NCBI GenBank assembly: GCA_023381535.1
Contig: JAMCSN010000059.1
Location: 1 to 6,821 of the forward strand
Length of the DNA: 6,821 nt
Direction: 5' to 3'
Source: Bacteroidota bacterium
GTDB lineage: Bacteria > Bacteroidota > Ignavibacteria > Ignavibacteriales > Melioribacteraceae
Part shown: positions 1 to 5,649 of the stretch, in pieces
Layout: the number at the start of each line of letters is the position of its first letter
Position numbering within the stretch: the first letter of the stretch is position 1
The notes under the pieces: model-generated
The model's input: the letters and a program-made list of their open reading frames with translations, nothing else
Databases searched by the model: none
Told to the model about the DNA's origin: nothing
Position numbers and translations under genes: made by a program

Positions 1-632
1 GCCATGAGTTTGTTATAAACACAGCCAAAGCTCTCAAACCAAATTATGTTAGAGTGCTCGATGTTGGTTGCGGCAAAGGTCATTTAACATTTCGATTGAA
101 CGGGTTAGCTGCCGAAGTAGTGGGGATCGACGTTTCAAAAACTGCTGTAGAGAAGTCGGCGCTGTTTGCCGAAAATCTTACATCGGACAAGAATGCTACC
201 AAATTTCAATTTGTGACGAAGAATATTTTAACCGCCGATTTTCCAAATAATCATTTCGATTTAATTTTGTTATGCGACGGCATTGAAGAATGGTTCAGCG
301 GCGACGAAGAAAAAATGGAAGCATTGAAAAATGCCAATAAATTTTTGAAGCCGGGTGGTTATGCAATTTTATCCGATTATCAAAAGCCGCACCATTTCGA
401 ATACTTCATAAGCTTCATCAACAAAAGCCCGTTGAAAGTTCAAAAGTCATTTCCGCTTAACGATAGATTATGCTATCAATTTTACTCATGGCTGAAGATG
501 GGAGCCAATTTAAAGATTGTAAAGCAGCTTTTTGCAAGCAGGTCTATCGCAAAAGTTCTCGTAAAAATTTCTTCGTGGCTCGGTAAAAAAGGTTCAAAAC
601 ATATCTGCGTTGTTGCACAAAAAGCGAACTGA
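1..632 (+). CDS. Class I SAM-dependent methyltransferase, 5'-truncated by the window edge
   Basis: Probably transfers a methyl group from S-adenosylmethionine to an unidentified acceptor in the cytoplasm. The frame is open from the left edge (first full codon at 3-5), so the true start is upstream. A GTG at 54 falls inside motif I and cannot be the start. Counting from the first visible codon, motif I VLDVGCGKG (residues 18-26) forms the SAM-binding glycine loop, GIDVS (about 41-45) supplies the acidic residue for the ribose hydroxyls, FDLILLCDGIEEW (about 85-97) is the motif IV region, and FLKPGGYAILSD (about 114-125) is the usual strand after the FLKPGG turn. The C-terminal third, rich in Lys, Phe and Ser, is not recognisable and probably contains the acceptor-specific part. 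About 209 residues are visible, so with this family's usual 220-260 only a short N-terminus is missing. The fold is secure; the substrate is unknown. Confidence 0.9.
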   Translation, partial: HEFVINTAKALKPNYVRVLDVGCGKGHLTFRLNGLAAEVVGIDVSKTAVEKSALFAENLTSDKNATKFQFVTKNILTADFPNNHFDLILLCDGIEEWFSGDEEKMEALKNANKFLKPGGYAILSDYQKPHHFEYFISFINKSPLKVQKSFPLNDRLCYQFYSWLKMGANLKIVKQLFASRSIAKVLVKISSWLGKKGSKHICVVAQKAN

Positions 633-640
633 ATGAATCT

Positions 641-742
641 CCTCGCCGCAAGCAACGAGGTATCTTAAAAAAATTTTATTTTATTCGCCTCAAGAGGCGG
701 GGAATTTAACCCTTGTCCCGCCTCGGCGGGATTAAACCGAGG
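641..742. repeat. Cluster of GC-rich hairpins, REP-like intergenic element
   Basis: Three inverted repeats stand out in an AT-rich gap. The first is CCTCG (641-645) with CGAGG (656-660). In minus-strand RNA its stem extends through two G-U pairs to about 8 bp closed by CUUG. The second is CGCCTC (686-691) with GAGGCG (694-699). The third is TCCCGCC (716-722) with GGCGGGA (725-731). GAGGCGGG (694-701) is also perfectly complementary to CCCGCCTC (717-724), and CCTCGG (721-726) to CCGAGG (737-742), so several folds exclude each other. No T-run directly follows any stem, so this is not a classic terminator, though it could slow transcription out of the methyltransferase gene. A repeated palindromic (REP-like) mosaic is the favoured reading; an RNA switch ahead of fbaB is less likely. 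Confidence 0.6.
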
Positions 743-798
743 AAACTTTTTTACATGGAAAATAAGATTACTTTGCCGCTTTCGCATTAAAGTTATCC

Positions 799-827
799 TT
801 GGCATCCTTCCGCTTGCTTCTTGTATT
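799..827 (+). promoter_or_regulatory. Weak candidate promoter for fbaB
   Basis: TTGGCA (799-804) and TGTATT (822-827) are separated by 17 bp and match the general -35 and -10 consensus at 5/6 and 4/6 positions. This would give a leader of roughly 95 nt before the aldolase start. A partial Bacteroidota-type -7 element, TTACTTTG (768-775), is a competing possibility. The rest of 743-917 shows no open reading frame or strong structure. Confidence 0.25.
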
Positions 828-919
828 TAACATTGTAAATTTCATTTCAAAATTCCTTCTGCTTTGCCTTTTTCTGTTCTCGACAAAATCTAATTCAACT
901 ATGCTTTCAAAAAATAGAT

Positions 920-923
920 GAGG
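920..923 (+). promoter_or_regulatory. Ribosome binding site that fixes the fbaB start
   Basis: GAGG lies 6 nt before the ATG at 930. The alternative ATG at 918 overlaps this motif and has only A-rich sequence upstream, so 930 is the better start. Confidence 0.7.
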
Positions 924-929
924 TTAGCA

Positions 930-1991
930 ATGATTGAAAAAATTAAAGAGTATTTAGGAAGTGACGCCGATAGCATGCTCACTTACAAAGCAAAGGTTCC
1001 GAAAGAAAAATTGCATCTTCCCGGTCCGGATTTTGTTGAAAGAATTTTCTACCCCAGCGACCGAAATGTGAACGTGCTGAAAAATCTTCAGTGGATGATT
1101 CATTCCGGAAGATTATGCGGAACAGGTTATTTCTCAATTCTTCCTGTCGATCAAGGAATTGAACACAGCGCCGGCGCTTCGTTTGCAAAAAATCCGGATT
1201 ACTTCGATCCCGAAAATATTGTTAAGCTTGCAATCGAAGGCGGCTGCAATGCGGTTGCTTCCACTCTCGGAGTTCTTGGCGCAGTTGGAAGAAAGTATGC
1301 GCACAAGATTCCGTTCATTGTTAAGATCAATCACAACGAGCTGCTTACTTTTCCAAACAAGTTCGACCAAATCATGTTCGCAAACGTTAAGCAGGCTTGG
1401 GATATGGGCGCTGCAGCCGTTGGCGCAACAATTTATTTCGGTTCGGATGAAAGCGCTCGTCAGATAATCGAAGTCAGCCAGGCATTCCAGCATGCGCATG
1501 AACTCGGCATGGCAACAATTCTTTGGTGCTACTTAAGAAACAGCGCGTTCAAAAAAGATAAAGATTATCACGTGTCGGCAGATTTGACCGGACAGGCAAA
1601 TCATCTTGGTGTAACAATCGAAGCGGACATTATTAAACAAAAGCTGCCGGAAAACAACGGCGGCTACACCGCGCTCAATATGGGTAATTCTTCTTACGGA
1701 AAAATTGATAAGCGTGTTTATTCCGAACTCACAACAGACCATCCGATTGATCTTACACGTTACCAGGTAATGAACAACTACATGGGTCGTGCCGGATTAA
1801 TTAACAGCGGCGGAGCTTCCGGCGAAAACGATTTTGCCGAAGCAACAAAAACTGCAGTGATTAACAAACGCGCAGGCGGAATGGGATTAATCTCCGGACG
1901 TAAAGCATTTCAAAGACCGATGGCGGAAGGAGTAAAACTTCTGAATGCAATTCAAGATGTTTATCTTTGCAAAGAAGTGACTGTAGCGTGA
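930..1991 (+). CDS. fbaB: Class I fructose-bisphosphate aldolase, DhnA/FbaB type
   Basis: Cytoplasmic enzyme that reversibly cleaves fructose 1,6-bisphosphate to dihydroxyacetone phosphate and glyceraldehyde 3-phosphate through a Schiff-base lysine. The product is 353 residues from the ATG at 930, and its first residues [14 protein letters not shown] line up with the start of E. coli FbaB (350 residues), which with the GAGG site argues against the ATG at 918. Similarity to E. coli FbaB runs the whole length: [20 protein letters not shown] (residues 66-85), [30 protein letters not shown] with the predicted Schiff-base Lys236, then SGGASGE (293-299) and ISGRKAF (321-327) for phosphate binding. 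No key residue appears missing. It stands alone, convergent with the cytochrome c gene, and is followed by a heptad repeat array and a strong terminator. This family often serves gluconeogenesis as well as glycolysis; which direction dominates here cannot be read from the sequence. Confidence 0.98.
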   Translation: MIEKIKEYLGSDADSMLTYKAKVPKEKLHLPGPDFVERIFYPSDRNVNVLKNLQWMIHSGRLCGTGYFSILPVDQGIEHSAGASFAKNPDYFDPENIVKLAIEGGCNAVASTLGVLGAVGRKYAHKIPFIVKINHNELLTFPNKFDQIMFANVKQAWDMGAAAVGATIYFGSDESARQIIEVSQAFQHAHELGMATILWCYLRNSAFKKDKDYHVSADLTGQANHLGVTIEADIIKQKLPENNGGYTALNMGNSSYGKIDKRVYSELTTDHPIDLTRYQVMNNYMGRAGLINSGGASGENDFAEATKTAVINKRAGGMGLISGRKAFQRPMAEGVKLLNAIQDVYLCKEVTVA

Positions 1992-2031
1992 GAATCCAGA
2001 AGACAGAATTCAGAAGACAGTAGTCAGAAGA
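1990..2031 (+). repeat. Six-unit heptad (7-bp period) array at the fbaB stop codon
   Basis: From 1990 the sequence falls into consecutive 7-bp units with consensus CAGAAGA/CAGAATT: units start at 1990 (degenerate, GAGAATC), 1997, 2004, 2011, 2018 and 2025. CAGAAGA is exact at 1997, 2011 and 2025, and the decamer CAGAAGACAG occurs at 1997-2006 and 2011-2020. The array begins inside the TGA stop (1989-1991) and ends where the terminator stem begins. It resembles the heptameric short tandem repeats (STRR) known from other bacteria such as cyanobacteria. It is too short and has no spacers, so it is not CRISPR. Confidence 0.75.
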
Positions 2032-2056
2032 AGCGGTTCGATGAGCCGCTTTTTTT
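2031..2056 (+). terminator. fbaB: Intrinsic terminator of fbaB
   Basis: A stem of AAGCGGTTC (2031-2039) with GAGCCGCTT (2043-2051), including one G-U pair, closes a GAT loop. A run of seven T (2050-2056) overlaps and follows the stem. This is a textbook rho-independent terminator about 40 nt after the fbaB stop. Confidence 0.9.
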
Positions 2057-2062
2057 ATAAAC

Positions 2063-2090
2063 AAAAAACCCGGCTGCGATGCCGGGCTTT
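2063..2090 (-). terminator. Intrinsic terminator of the cytochrome c gene
   Basis: CCCGGC (2069-2074) pairs with GCCGGG (2081-2086) around a 6-nt loop. Read on the minus strand the stem is followed by six T (complement of 2063-2068), placing it about 30 nt after the cytochrome stop. On the plus strand it is followed only by CTTTATCT, so it may act weakly in that direction as a back-up for fbaB. Confidence 0.85.
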
Positions 2091-2117
2091 ATCTCAATAC
2101 TCAAATCTAAGTACTAA

Positions 2118-2540
2118 TTACTTTGTTTGAAGATACTCTGCAATTTTACCAAGTTGTTTAACATCCATATTGTTGAATGATGGCATCACAACATTTTTAA
2201 ACTGTTCGCGGTATTGTTGAAACCGAGCATCGCCGCTGTACGCCGAAGGATTCCGCAGATAATTGATTAGGGCGTCACGTGTCCAGTGTTCCTTAATATT
2301 CGCGAGCGCCGGTCCTACTTGTGTCCCTTGCAAATTATCACCGTGACATGAAATACAACCAATTTGTTTTACCAATGTCGGTCCGTCTGCATCTTCGGAA
2401 ACTTGCGCCTGCTGATTCGCCATCTGGCCCATCATCATTGGAGGGGTGGAAGATTCTTCTTTCATAGTGAGTCGTCCAAGCAGAAAAAGAATTAGAAACA
2501 ATCCTAAAAAAGCTGCAATCCATTTTTGAGCATTCGTCAT
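2118..2540 (-). CDS. Membrane-anchored monohaem c-type cytochrome
   Basis: Probable periplasm-facing electron carrier held to the inner membrane by an uncleaved N-terminal helix. The start is the ATG at 2540 (140 residues): GAAAGG lies 10 nt upstream, whereas an in-frame TTG at 2549 would sit almost on that site. Residues 7-23 are a hydrophobic anchor. A flexible linker follows with a Met-rich patch (PPMMMGQM, about 34-41). The class I cytochrome domain runs from about residue 55: CISCH (62-66) attaches haem c with His66 as axial ligand, GPALANI follows, and Met119 in VVMPSF is the likely second ligand. The C-terminal helix is short, as expected for this fold. It has its own Bacteroidota-type promoter and its own terminator, with no oxidase or reductase gene adjacent, so its redox partners are unknown. 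It would need the cytochrome c maturation machinery encoded elsewhere. Confidence 0.93.
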   Translation of the reverse strand: MTNAQKWIAAFLGLFLILFLLGRLTMKEESSTPPMMMGQMANQQAQVSEDADGPTLVKQIGCISCHGDNLQGTQVGPALANIKEHWTRDALINYLRNPSAYSGDARFQQYREQFKNVVMPSFNNMDVKQLGKIAEYLQTK

Positions 2541-2550
2541 TTGAAACAAA

Positions 2551-2556
2551 CCTTTC
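2551..2556 (-). promoter_or_regulatory. Ribosome binding site deciding the cytochrome c start
   Basis: Minus-strand GAAAGG ends 10 nt before the ATG at 2540. It is only 1 nt from the alternative TTG at 2549, which rules that start out. Confidence 0.6.
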
Positions 2557-2573
2557 TATTGAAAATTGCTTTG

Positions 2574-2605
2574 CAAAGTTAGTGCGATGGGAATTGAATA
2601 ACAAA
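2574..2605 (-). promoter_or_regulatory. Bacteroidota-type promoter for the cytochrome c gene
   Basis: On the minus strand TTTG (2605-2602), a 20-bp spacer and TAACTTTG (2581-2574) match the Bacteroidota housekeeping promoter (TTG / TAnnTTTG) exactly in both elements. Transcription should start near 2567, giving a leader of about 27 nt that contains the ribosome binding site. The -7 element overlaps the palindrome CTTTGCAAAG (2569-2578), which may be coincidence. Confidence 0.65.
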
Positions 2606-2615
2606 TCAGTGAGTT

Positions 2616-2689
2616 GTTAGCCATCAGCTATTAGGAATTAGCCAAAAAAGTGGGGGCTAATTACTAACAGCTAAAAGCTCAACGCTAGT
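2616..2689. repeat. Inverted pair of heptad arrays between the amidase and cytochrome c genes
   Basis: Four 7-bp units of consensus NTTAGCN start at 2616, 2623, 2630 and 2637. After an 11-bp core (AAAAAAGTGGG, 2644-2654) come five units of the reverse-complement consensus NGCTAAN, starting at 2655, 2662, 2669, 2676 and 2683. Positions 2626-2643 can pair with 2655-2672 at 16 of 18 positions, forming a long imperfect hairpin on either strand. The last unit overlaps the TAG stop of the amidase (2685-2687). No T-run follows the hairpin on the minus strand, so termination is possible but not of the standard kind. Confidence 0.75.
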
Positions 2690-4289
2690 TGTTTATTTCC
2701 TTATCATAGTATTCTTTGTACTGCTTCACAGCGGAAAAAATAGCTTGAGCAATTTCTTTTTGTCCCCATGAACTTGCGAGGTAAGCTTCATCTTTTCGGT
2801 TCGAAAGGAATCCCGTTTCGATTAGAACACCCGGCATAGACGCGCCGACAAGCACATAAAAGCCTGCTTGCTTAACTCCGAGAGAAGGGATTTCTACCAA
2901 TCGTTTCCAATCTTGATTCAAGAAATCGGAGAATCTTTCTGAGTAGCGCATGTACTGCGAGTGCGCCATGCTGACAAGAATAAAATTTTCATCGGTTAAC
3001 TTTTGATAACGTTTCGGATTGTCTTCGTACTTTATAACGCTGTTTTCAAATTCCGCAATTTGAATTGCCTGTTTGGTTCTGCCCGGACGTAAAAGGTAAA
3101 CTTCAAAACCGCCTGTGGGAATATTTTTTGCTTCTGTTGAATTGCAGTGAATAGAAATAAACAATTTGCCGCCGTTTTCATTTGCGATCTTCCCGCGTTT
3201 ATACAGCTCGATAAACTCATCTGTCTTTCTTGTGTAGATAACTTTTACATCGGGAAGATTTTTTTCGATCAATTTGCCGAGTTTAAGCGCAACGTCAAGA
3301 TTTACATTTTTTTCTTTAACGCCGGAAACGCCTATTGCGCCGGGATCCTTGCCGCCGTGTCCCGCGTCAATAACTACTGCGTCAAAAATCCATTTCGATT
3401 TTGCGTTCTCTATCTCCGGCGACGCCGCAAAAAGTTTGTTGTGAATTGTTATGAGTATATCGTTGCTCTCAACATCCTGAAACGCTTCCGATGATGAATA
3501 ACCGTCGGCGAGATCAAACTCCAACTGAATATTCTTTTTGCCGACAACAATTTTCTTAAACGACTTTACCAGACCCGCAGCATTAACGGAATTTTGTATT
3601 CCAGGCTGAACCGTAACGCCGTTCAAGAAAACATTCAATGTGCCGTCTGTAATAGATTGTCTCGGAATCACCGGAAGTTTTCTGCTTGCTTTCAATCTTA
3701 TCAAAGTACCATTCGATTTATCTTCAACCGTTACGCCGTAAATATCATACGGACTTGCCGTCGTAGAAGGAGCCGGTTCAACTGTTTGCTGTTGTTTTTC
3801 TGTTGCAACCGGTTTCGGCTCTACAGCGATTGTCGTCGGGCTAAATGGTTTTTGAGTGATCGTTAAGTTTTTTGTAGAACTGTCGTACTCCAGTGTTTGT
3901 CCGTAGCCCAAGTTTAGATATTCAATACAATAAACCAGCGGGATAAAAACATCATTATTTATTAGAAGCGTGGAGATGGGAATTTGAAAACTTGTTTGAG
4001 TGTTGTCGGATTTTTTTTGAACAACAACGAATTGATTCTTCGCGGTGAATTTAAGAGAATAGTCTTTAAACTTGATTTCGATCTTGTTCGTTTCCGGATT
4101 ATAAAATTGATTTGCAGAAAGCAGCTGCGCCAATTCCTTTGATGAGACGAAATCTATCCCGTTGCGTACTATGTATGACAGGTTTGCTTGACCGCCGGGT
4201 GTGGACACAGTAATCTTGTACAGCCTCTGAGGAAAAACAACTCCAGAAAGAAAAAATAGGAGCAGAAAAAATTTATATGCCTTCATCAT
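2685..4289 (-). CDS. Exported N-acetylmuramoyl-L-alanine amidase (Amidase_3) with two N-terminal accessory domains
   Basis: Zinc hydrolase that cuts the bond between N-acetylmuramic acid and L-alanine of peptidoglycan in the periplasm, as AmiA/B/C do at cell division. The product is 534 residues. A signal peptide covers about 1-20 (hydrophobic run then VVFPQ). Residues about 23-146 look like a copper-amine-oxidase-N-type domain, with two related halves (GIDFVSSKELAQLL, VFIPLVYCIEYLNL). A Pro/Thr/Gln-rich linker follows to about 180. Residues about 182-283 look like an AMIN domain, which in this family directs the enzyme to the envelope or septum. The catalytic domain spans about 303-526, with zinc ligands His311 (DAGHGG), Glu326 (VKEKNVNLD) and His381 (SIHCNS), and catalytic Glu491 (LIETGFLSN); all are intact. 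The helical stretch at about 405-465 is in the position of the regulatory insert of AmiB/AmiC. The start (ATGATG) lies 3 nt after the stop of the upstream methyltransferase-like gene, so the two are probably translationally coupled. Confidence 0.96.
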   Translation of the reverse strand: MMKAYKFFLLLFFLSGVVFPQRLYKITVSTPGGQANLSYIVRNGIDFVSSKELAQLLSANQFYNPETNKIEIKFKDYSLKFTAKNQFVVVQKKSDNTQTSFQIPISTLLINNDVFIPLVYCIEYLNLGYGQTLEYDSSTKNLTITQKPFSPTTIAVEPKPVATEKQQQTVEPAPSTTASPYDIYGVTVEDKSNGTLIRLKASRKLPVIPRQSITDGTLNVFLNGVTVQPGIQNSVNAAGLVKSFKKIVVGKKNIQLEFDLADGYSSSEAFQDVESNDILITIHNKLFAASPEIENAKSKWIFDAVVIDAGHGGKDPGAIGVSGVKEKNVNLDVALKLGKLIEKNLPDVKVIYTRKTDEFIELYKRGKIANENGGKLFISIHCNSTEAKNIPTGGFEVYLLRPGRTKQAIQIAEFENSVIKYEDNPKRYQKLTDENFILVSMAHSQYMRYSERFSDFLNQDWKRLVEIPSLGVKQAGFYVLVGASMPGVLIETGFLSNRKDEAYLASSWGQKEIAQAIFSAVKQYKEYYDKEINN

Positions 4290-4292
4290 TCC

Positions 4293-4880
4293 CTAACCAA
4301 TAAACGGAAGCATAAAGCCGCTTCTTTTTTTATAGCTTACAAATTGATCACCAAAATGTTTCAGCAAAATTTTTTCTTCAAGCCGGGCTCTAAGTACAAA
4401 AAGCGGAATCTCGATAAAAATTACGACCGGTGTTACAATATAACTTAACAGCGCAACGCCAGCGCCCAAATCACTTAGCAGCTGACTTAAGTATTGCGGG
4501 TGACGTATGAACCGGTACAGACCTTTTTCAACTAATTCATGTTCCTTCATAACAACAACATCTTGTGCGTAGAACTTTACAAGAGACTTATATGAAAGCA
4601 CCTGAACCCATGAGAAAAAAACAAAAGCGATTAATCCAATAATTCGTAAAGCAGAATACTGAGCTTCATAGCTTGCCGGCAAAGTACCAATCTTAAAAAT
4701 GCTAACGATTGTTAGAATTAAAACTACTGCAGCAACGTTTGGCGGAACCTTTTGAAGGTAGGAAACCGGTCTGTCAATGACTTTCGTTACAGAAGTTTTA
4801 AGACCTTTCTTCGCACCGGAATAGTTGGCGCTCATCGAAACAAATAGATTTATCGCTAACAGCAGATTAATCGGATCCAT
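4293..4880 (-). CDS. Integral-membrane methyltransferase of the isoprenylcysteine / phospholipid methyltransferase type
   Basis: Multi-pass membrane protein of about 195 residues, numbered from the ATG at 4880; an in-frame TTG at 4886 is less likely. Hydrophobic segments lie at about 5-18, 49-66, 78-96 and 135-163. The C-terminal half carries the signature of the ICMT/PEMT fold that binds SAM: HELVEKGLYRFIRHPQY (114-130) followed by R-x-R-x-EEKILLKHFG (about 164-177) and a final YKKRSGFMLPF. Such bacterial proteins are usually annotated as isoprenylcysteine carboxyl methyltransferase family. Their real substrates (lipids, small thiols or prenyl groups) are mostly unknown, and no substrate can be named here. 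It is the first gene of a two-gene operon with the amidase, 3 nt apart, which hints at an envelope role. The segment upstream of the conserved part (residues 18-48, basic) is not recognisable. Confidence 0.85.
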   Translation of the reverse strand: MDPINLLLAINLFVSMSANYSGAKKGLKTSVTKVIDRPVSYLQKVPPNVAAVVLILTIVSIFKIGTLPASYEAQYSALRIIGLIAFVFFSWVQVLSYKSLVKFYAQDVVVMKEHELVEKGLYRFIRHPQYLSQLLSDLGAGVALLSYIVTPVVIFIEIPLFVLRARLEEKILLKHFGDQFVSYKKRSGFMLPFIG

Positions 4881-5006
4881 ATTCAATATTTCTTGTTGAA
4901 ATCGACGGGCTCAATATAACAACTTTGATCTAAATATGAATTTCACTCAAATTCTATCTGGTTACGTGTAGTTTCTACTGATTTATTATTGACCGAACCA
5001 TCCGTC

Positions 5007-5040
5007 CAAACCTAATGTTGTTTTTGTCGGCGTTTTTCAA
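5007..5040 (-). promoter_or_regulatory. Candidate Bacteroidota-type promoter for the methyltransferase-amidase operon
   Basis: On the minus strand TTG (5040-5038), a 23-bp spacer and TAGGTTTG (5014-5007) fit the TTG / TAnnTTTG pattern, with an exact -7 element and the longest accepted spacer. Transcription would start near 5000, leaving a leader of about 120 nt before the ATG at 4880. Confidence 0.4.
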
Positions 5041-5044
5041 CATT
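5014..5044. repeat. Inverted repeat spanning the candidate promoter spacer
   Basis: AATGTTG (5014-5020) and CAACATT (5038-5044) are perfect 7-bp inverted arms around a 17-bp T-rich centre. The arms coincide with the two elements of the minus-strand promoter candidate, so a dimeric regulator could bind here. A chance palindrome in AT-rich DNA is equally possible. Confidence 0.4.
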
Positions 5045-5104
5045 TTGATTTGCACAATAATTGATTCCTAGAATAACTGCTCTTTCCACAATTTACGGTT
5101 GCTG

Positions 5105-5135
5105 TTGTTTCAAAGCACAAATTTCAAATTATAAT
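5105..5135 (+). promoter_or_regulatory. Weak candidate promoter for the pilin-like operon
   Basis: TTGTTT (5105-5110) and a perfect TATAAT (5130-5135) are 19 bp apart, about 24 nt before the ATG at 5159. Just downstream, TAAATTTC (5141-5148) matches the Bacteroidota -7 element at all but the last base, but no TTG sits at the right distance. Some promoter is expected in 4881-5158 because transcription diverges here. Confidence 0.35.
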
Positions 5136-5158
5136 TAAGGTAAATTTCACCGTAAAAT

Positions 5159-5644
5159 ATGGGCACTCAACAAATCATATTGGTTATTGGCGGAATGGTT
5201 TTACTTGGTCTTCTCGCGTTAACTTTCTACAATTCCTACAATACAAAGACTGATCTCGACATTTATAACCAAGCTATTATTACCGCGTCTGGTATCGGTC
5301 AGTCTATGATTGATGAGATACAGGCAAAAGCATTTGACGAGAAGACGGTTTCGAAAAGGGTGAATAATGTTTCTCAGCTTACTGCCGTCGGTGCTCTCGG
5401 TCCCGATTCCGGTGAAACTTCCCCGGCAAATTATGATGACATTGACGATTACAAAAATTACGTGCGGTTGGATACATTGAATACACTGGGAGTTTTTACA
5501 ACAAGAGTGGATGTGAATTACGCTGTGAAATTAAATCCGAACCAGACTAGTTCTTCACAAACATTAGCTAAACGAATCGACGTTTTTGTTACCAATACTT
5601 ATTTAAAAGACACACTGAAACTAAATTCAATTTCAACTTATTAA
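5159..5644 (+). CDS. Pilin-like membrane-anchored protein, PilV/MshD-like position
   Basis: First gene of a three-gene operon encoding pilin-like proteins; 161 residues. A hydrophobic helix (about 6-24) begins almost at the N-terminus, and the rest should be periplasmic. After the helix come D-I-Y-N-Q (34-38), an amphipathic stretch to about 56, and an acidic motif YDDIDDYKNY (92-101) reminiscent of the D-D-Y motif of MshD/GspI/PilV-type minor pilins. The C-terminal strands include AKRIDVFVTN (137-146). No prepilin-peptidase site is present: there is no Gly followed by Phe or Met with Glu at +5. The protein is therefore either a divergent pilin or an uncleaved look-alike. There is no good ribosome binding site (AAGG at 5137-5140 is about 18 nt away). 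The next gene starts 5 nt after the stop. The assignment rests on length, topology, motif and gene order and is an inference. Confidence 0.65.
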   Translation: MGTQQIILVIGGMVLLGLLALTFYNSYNTKTDLDIYNQAIITASGIGQSMIDEIQAKAFDEKTVSKRVNNVSQLTAVGALGPDSGETSPANYDDIDDYKNYVRLDTLNTLGVFTTRVDVNYAVKLNPNQTSSSQTLAKRIDVFVTNTYLKDTLKLNSISTY

Positions 5645-5649
5645 GCGTT

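Noticed and set aside
54..632. Complete methyltransferase starting at GTG 54
   Set aside because: The GTG codes for Val in the SAM-binding motif I, and the frame is open to the left edge with a plausible protein sequence, so the gene is truncated by the window rather than starting here.
641..742. Known riboswitch or leader RNA for fbaB
   Set aside because: No conserved core of a riboswitch class that I recognise is present, and the block lies about 190 nt upstream of the start, possibly before the fbaB promoter.
1134..1499. 121-residue open frame on the minus strand inside fbaB
   Set aside because: It lies wholly antisense to the highly conserved aldolase, has no recognisable domain, and is best explained as a shadow of the real gene.
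1990..2031. CRISPR-like array
   Set aside because: Units are 7 bp with no spacers, unlike the 23-47-bp repeats with unique spacers of CRISPR.
2569..2578. Palindrome CTTTGCAAAG as an operator over the cytochrome promoter
   Set aside because: It is only 10 bp, half of it is explained by the TTTG of the -7 element, and there is no second copy or nearby regulator.
3147..3494. 115-residue open frame on the plus strand inside the amidase gene
   Set aside because: It is antisense to the catalytic domain, is rich in Phe, Cys and Arg as expected for a shadow frame, and has no ribosome binding site or family match.
4881..4886. TTG start at 4886 for the membrane methyltransferase
   Set aside because: The ATG at 4880, two codons downstream, is the more usual start codon, and neither start has a clear ribosome binding site that would favour TTG.
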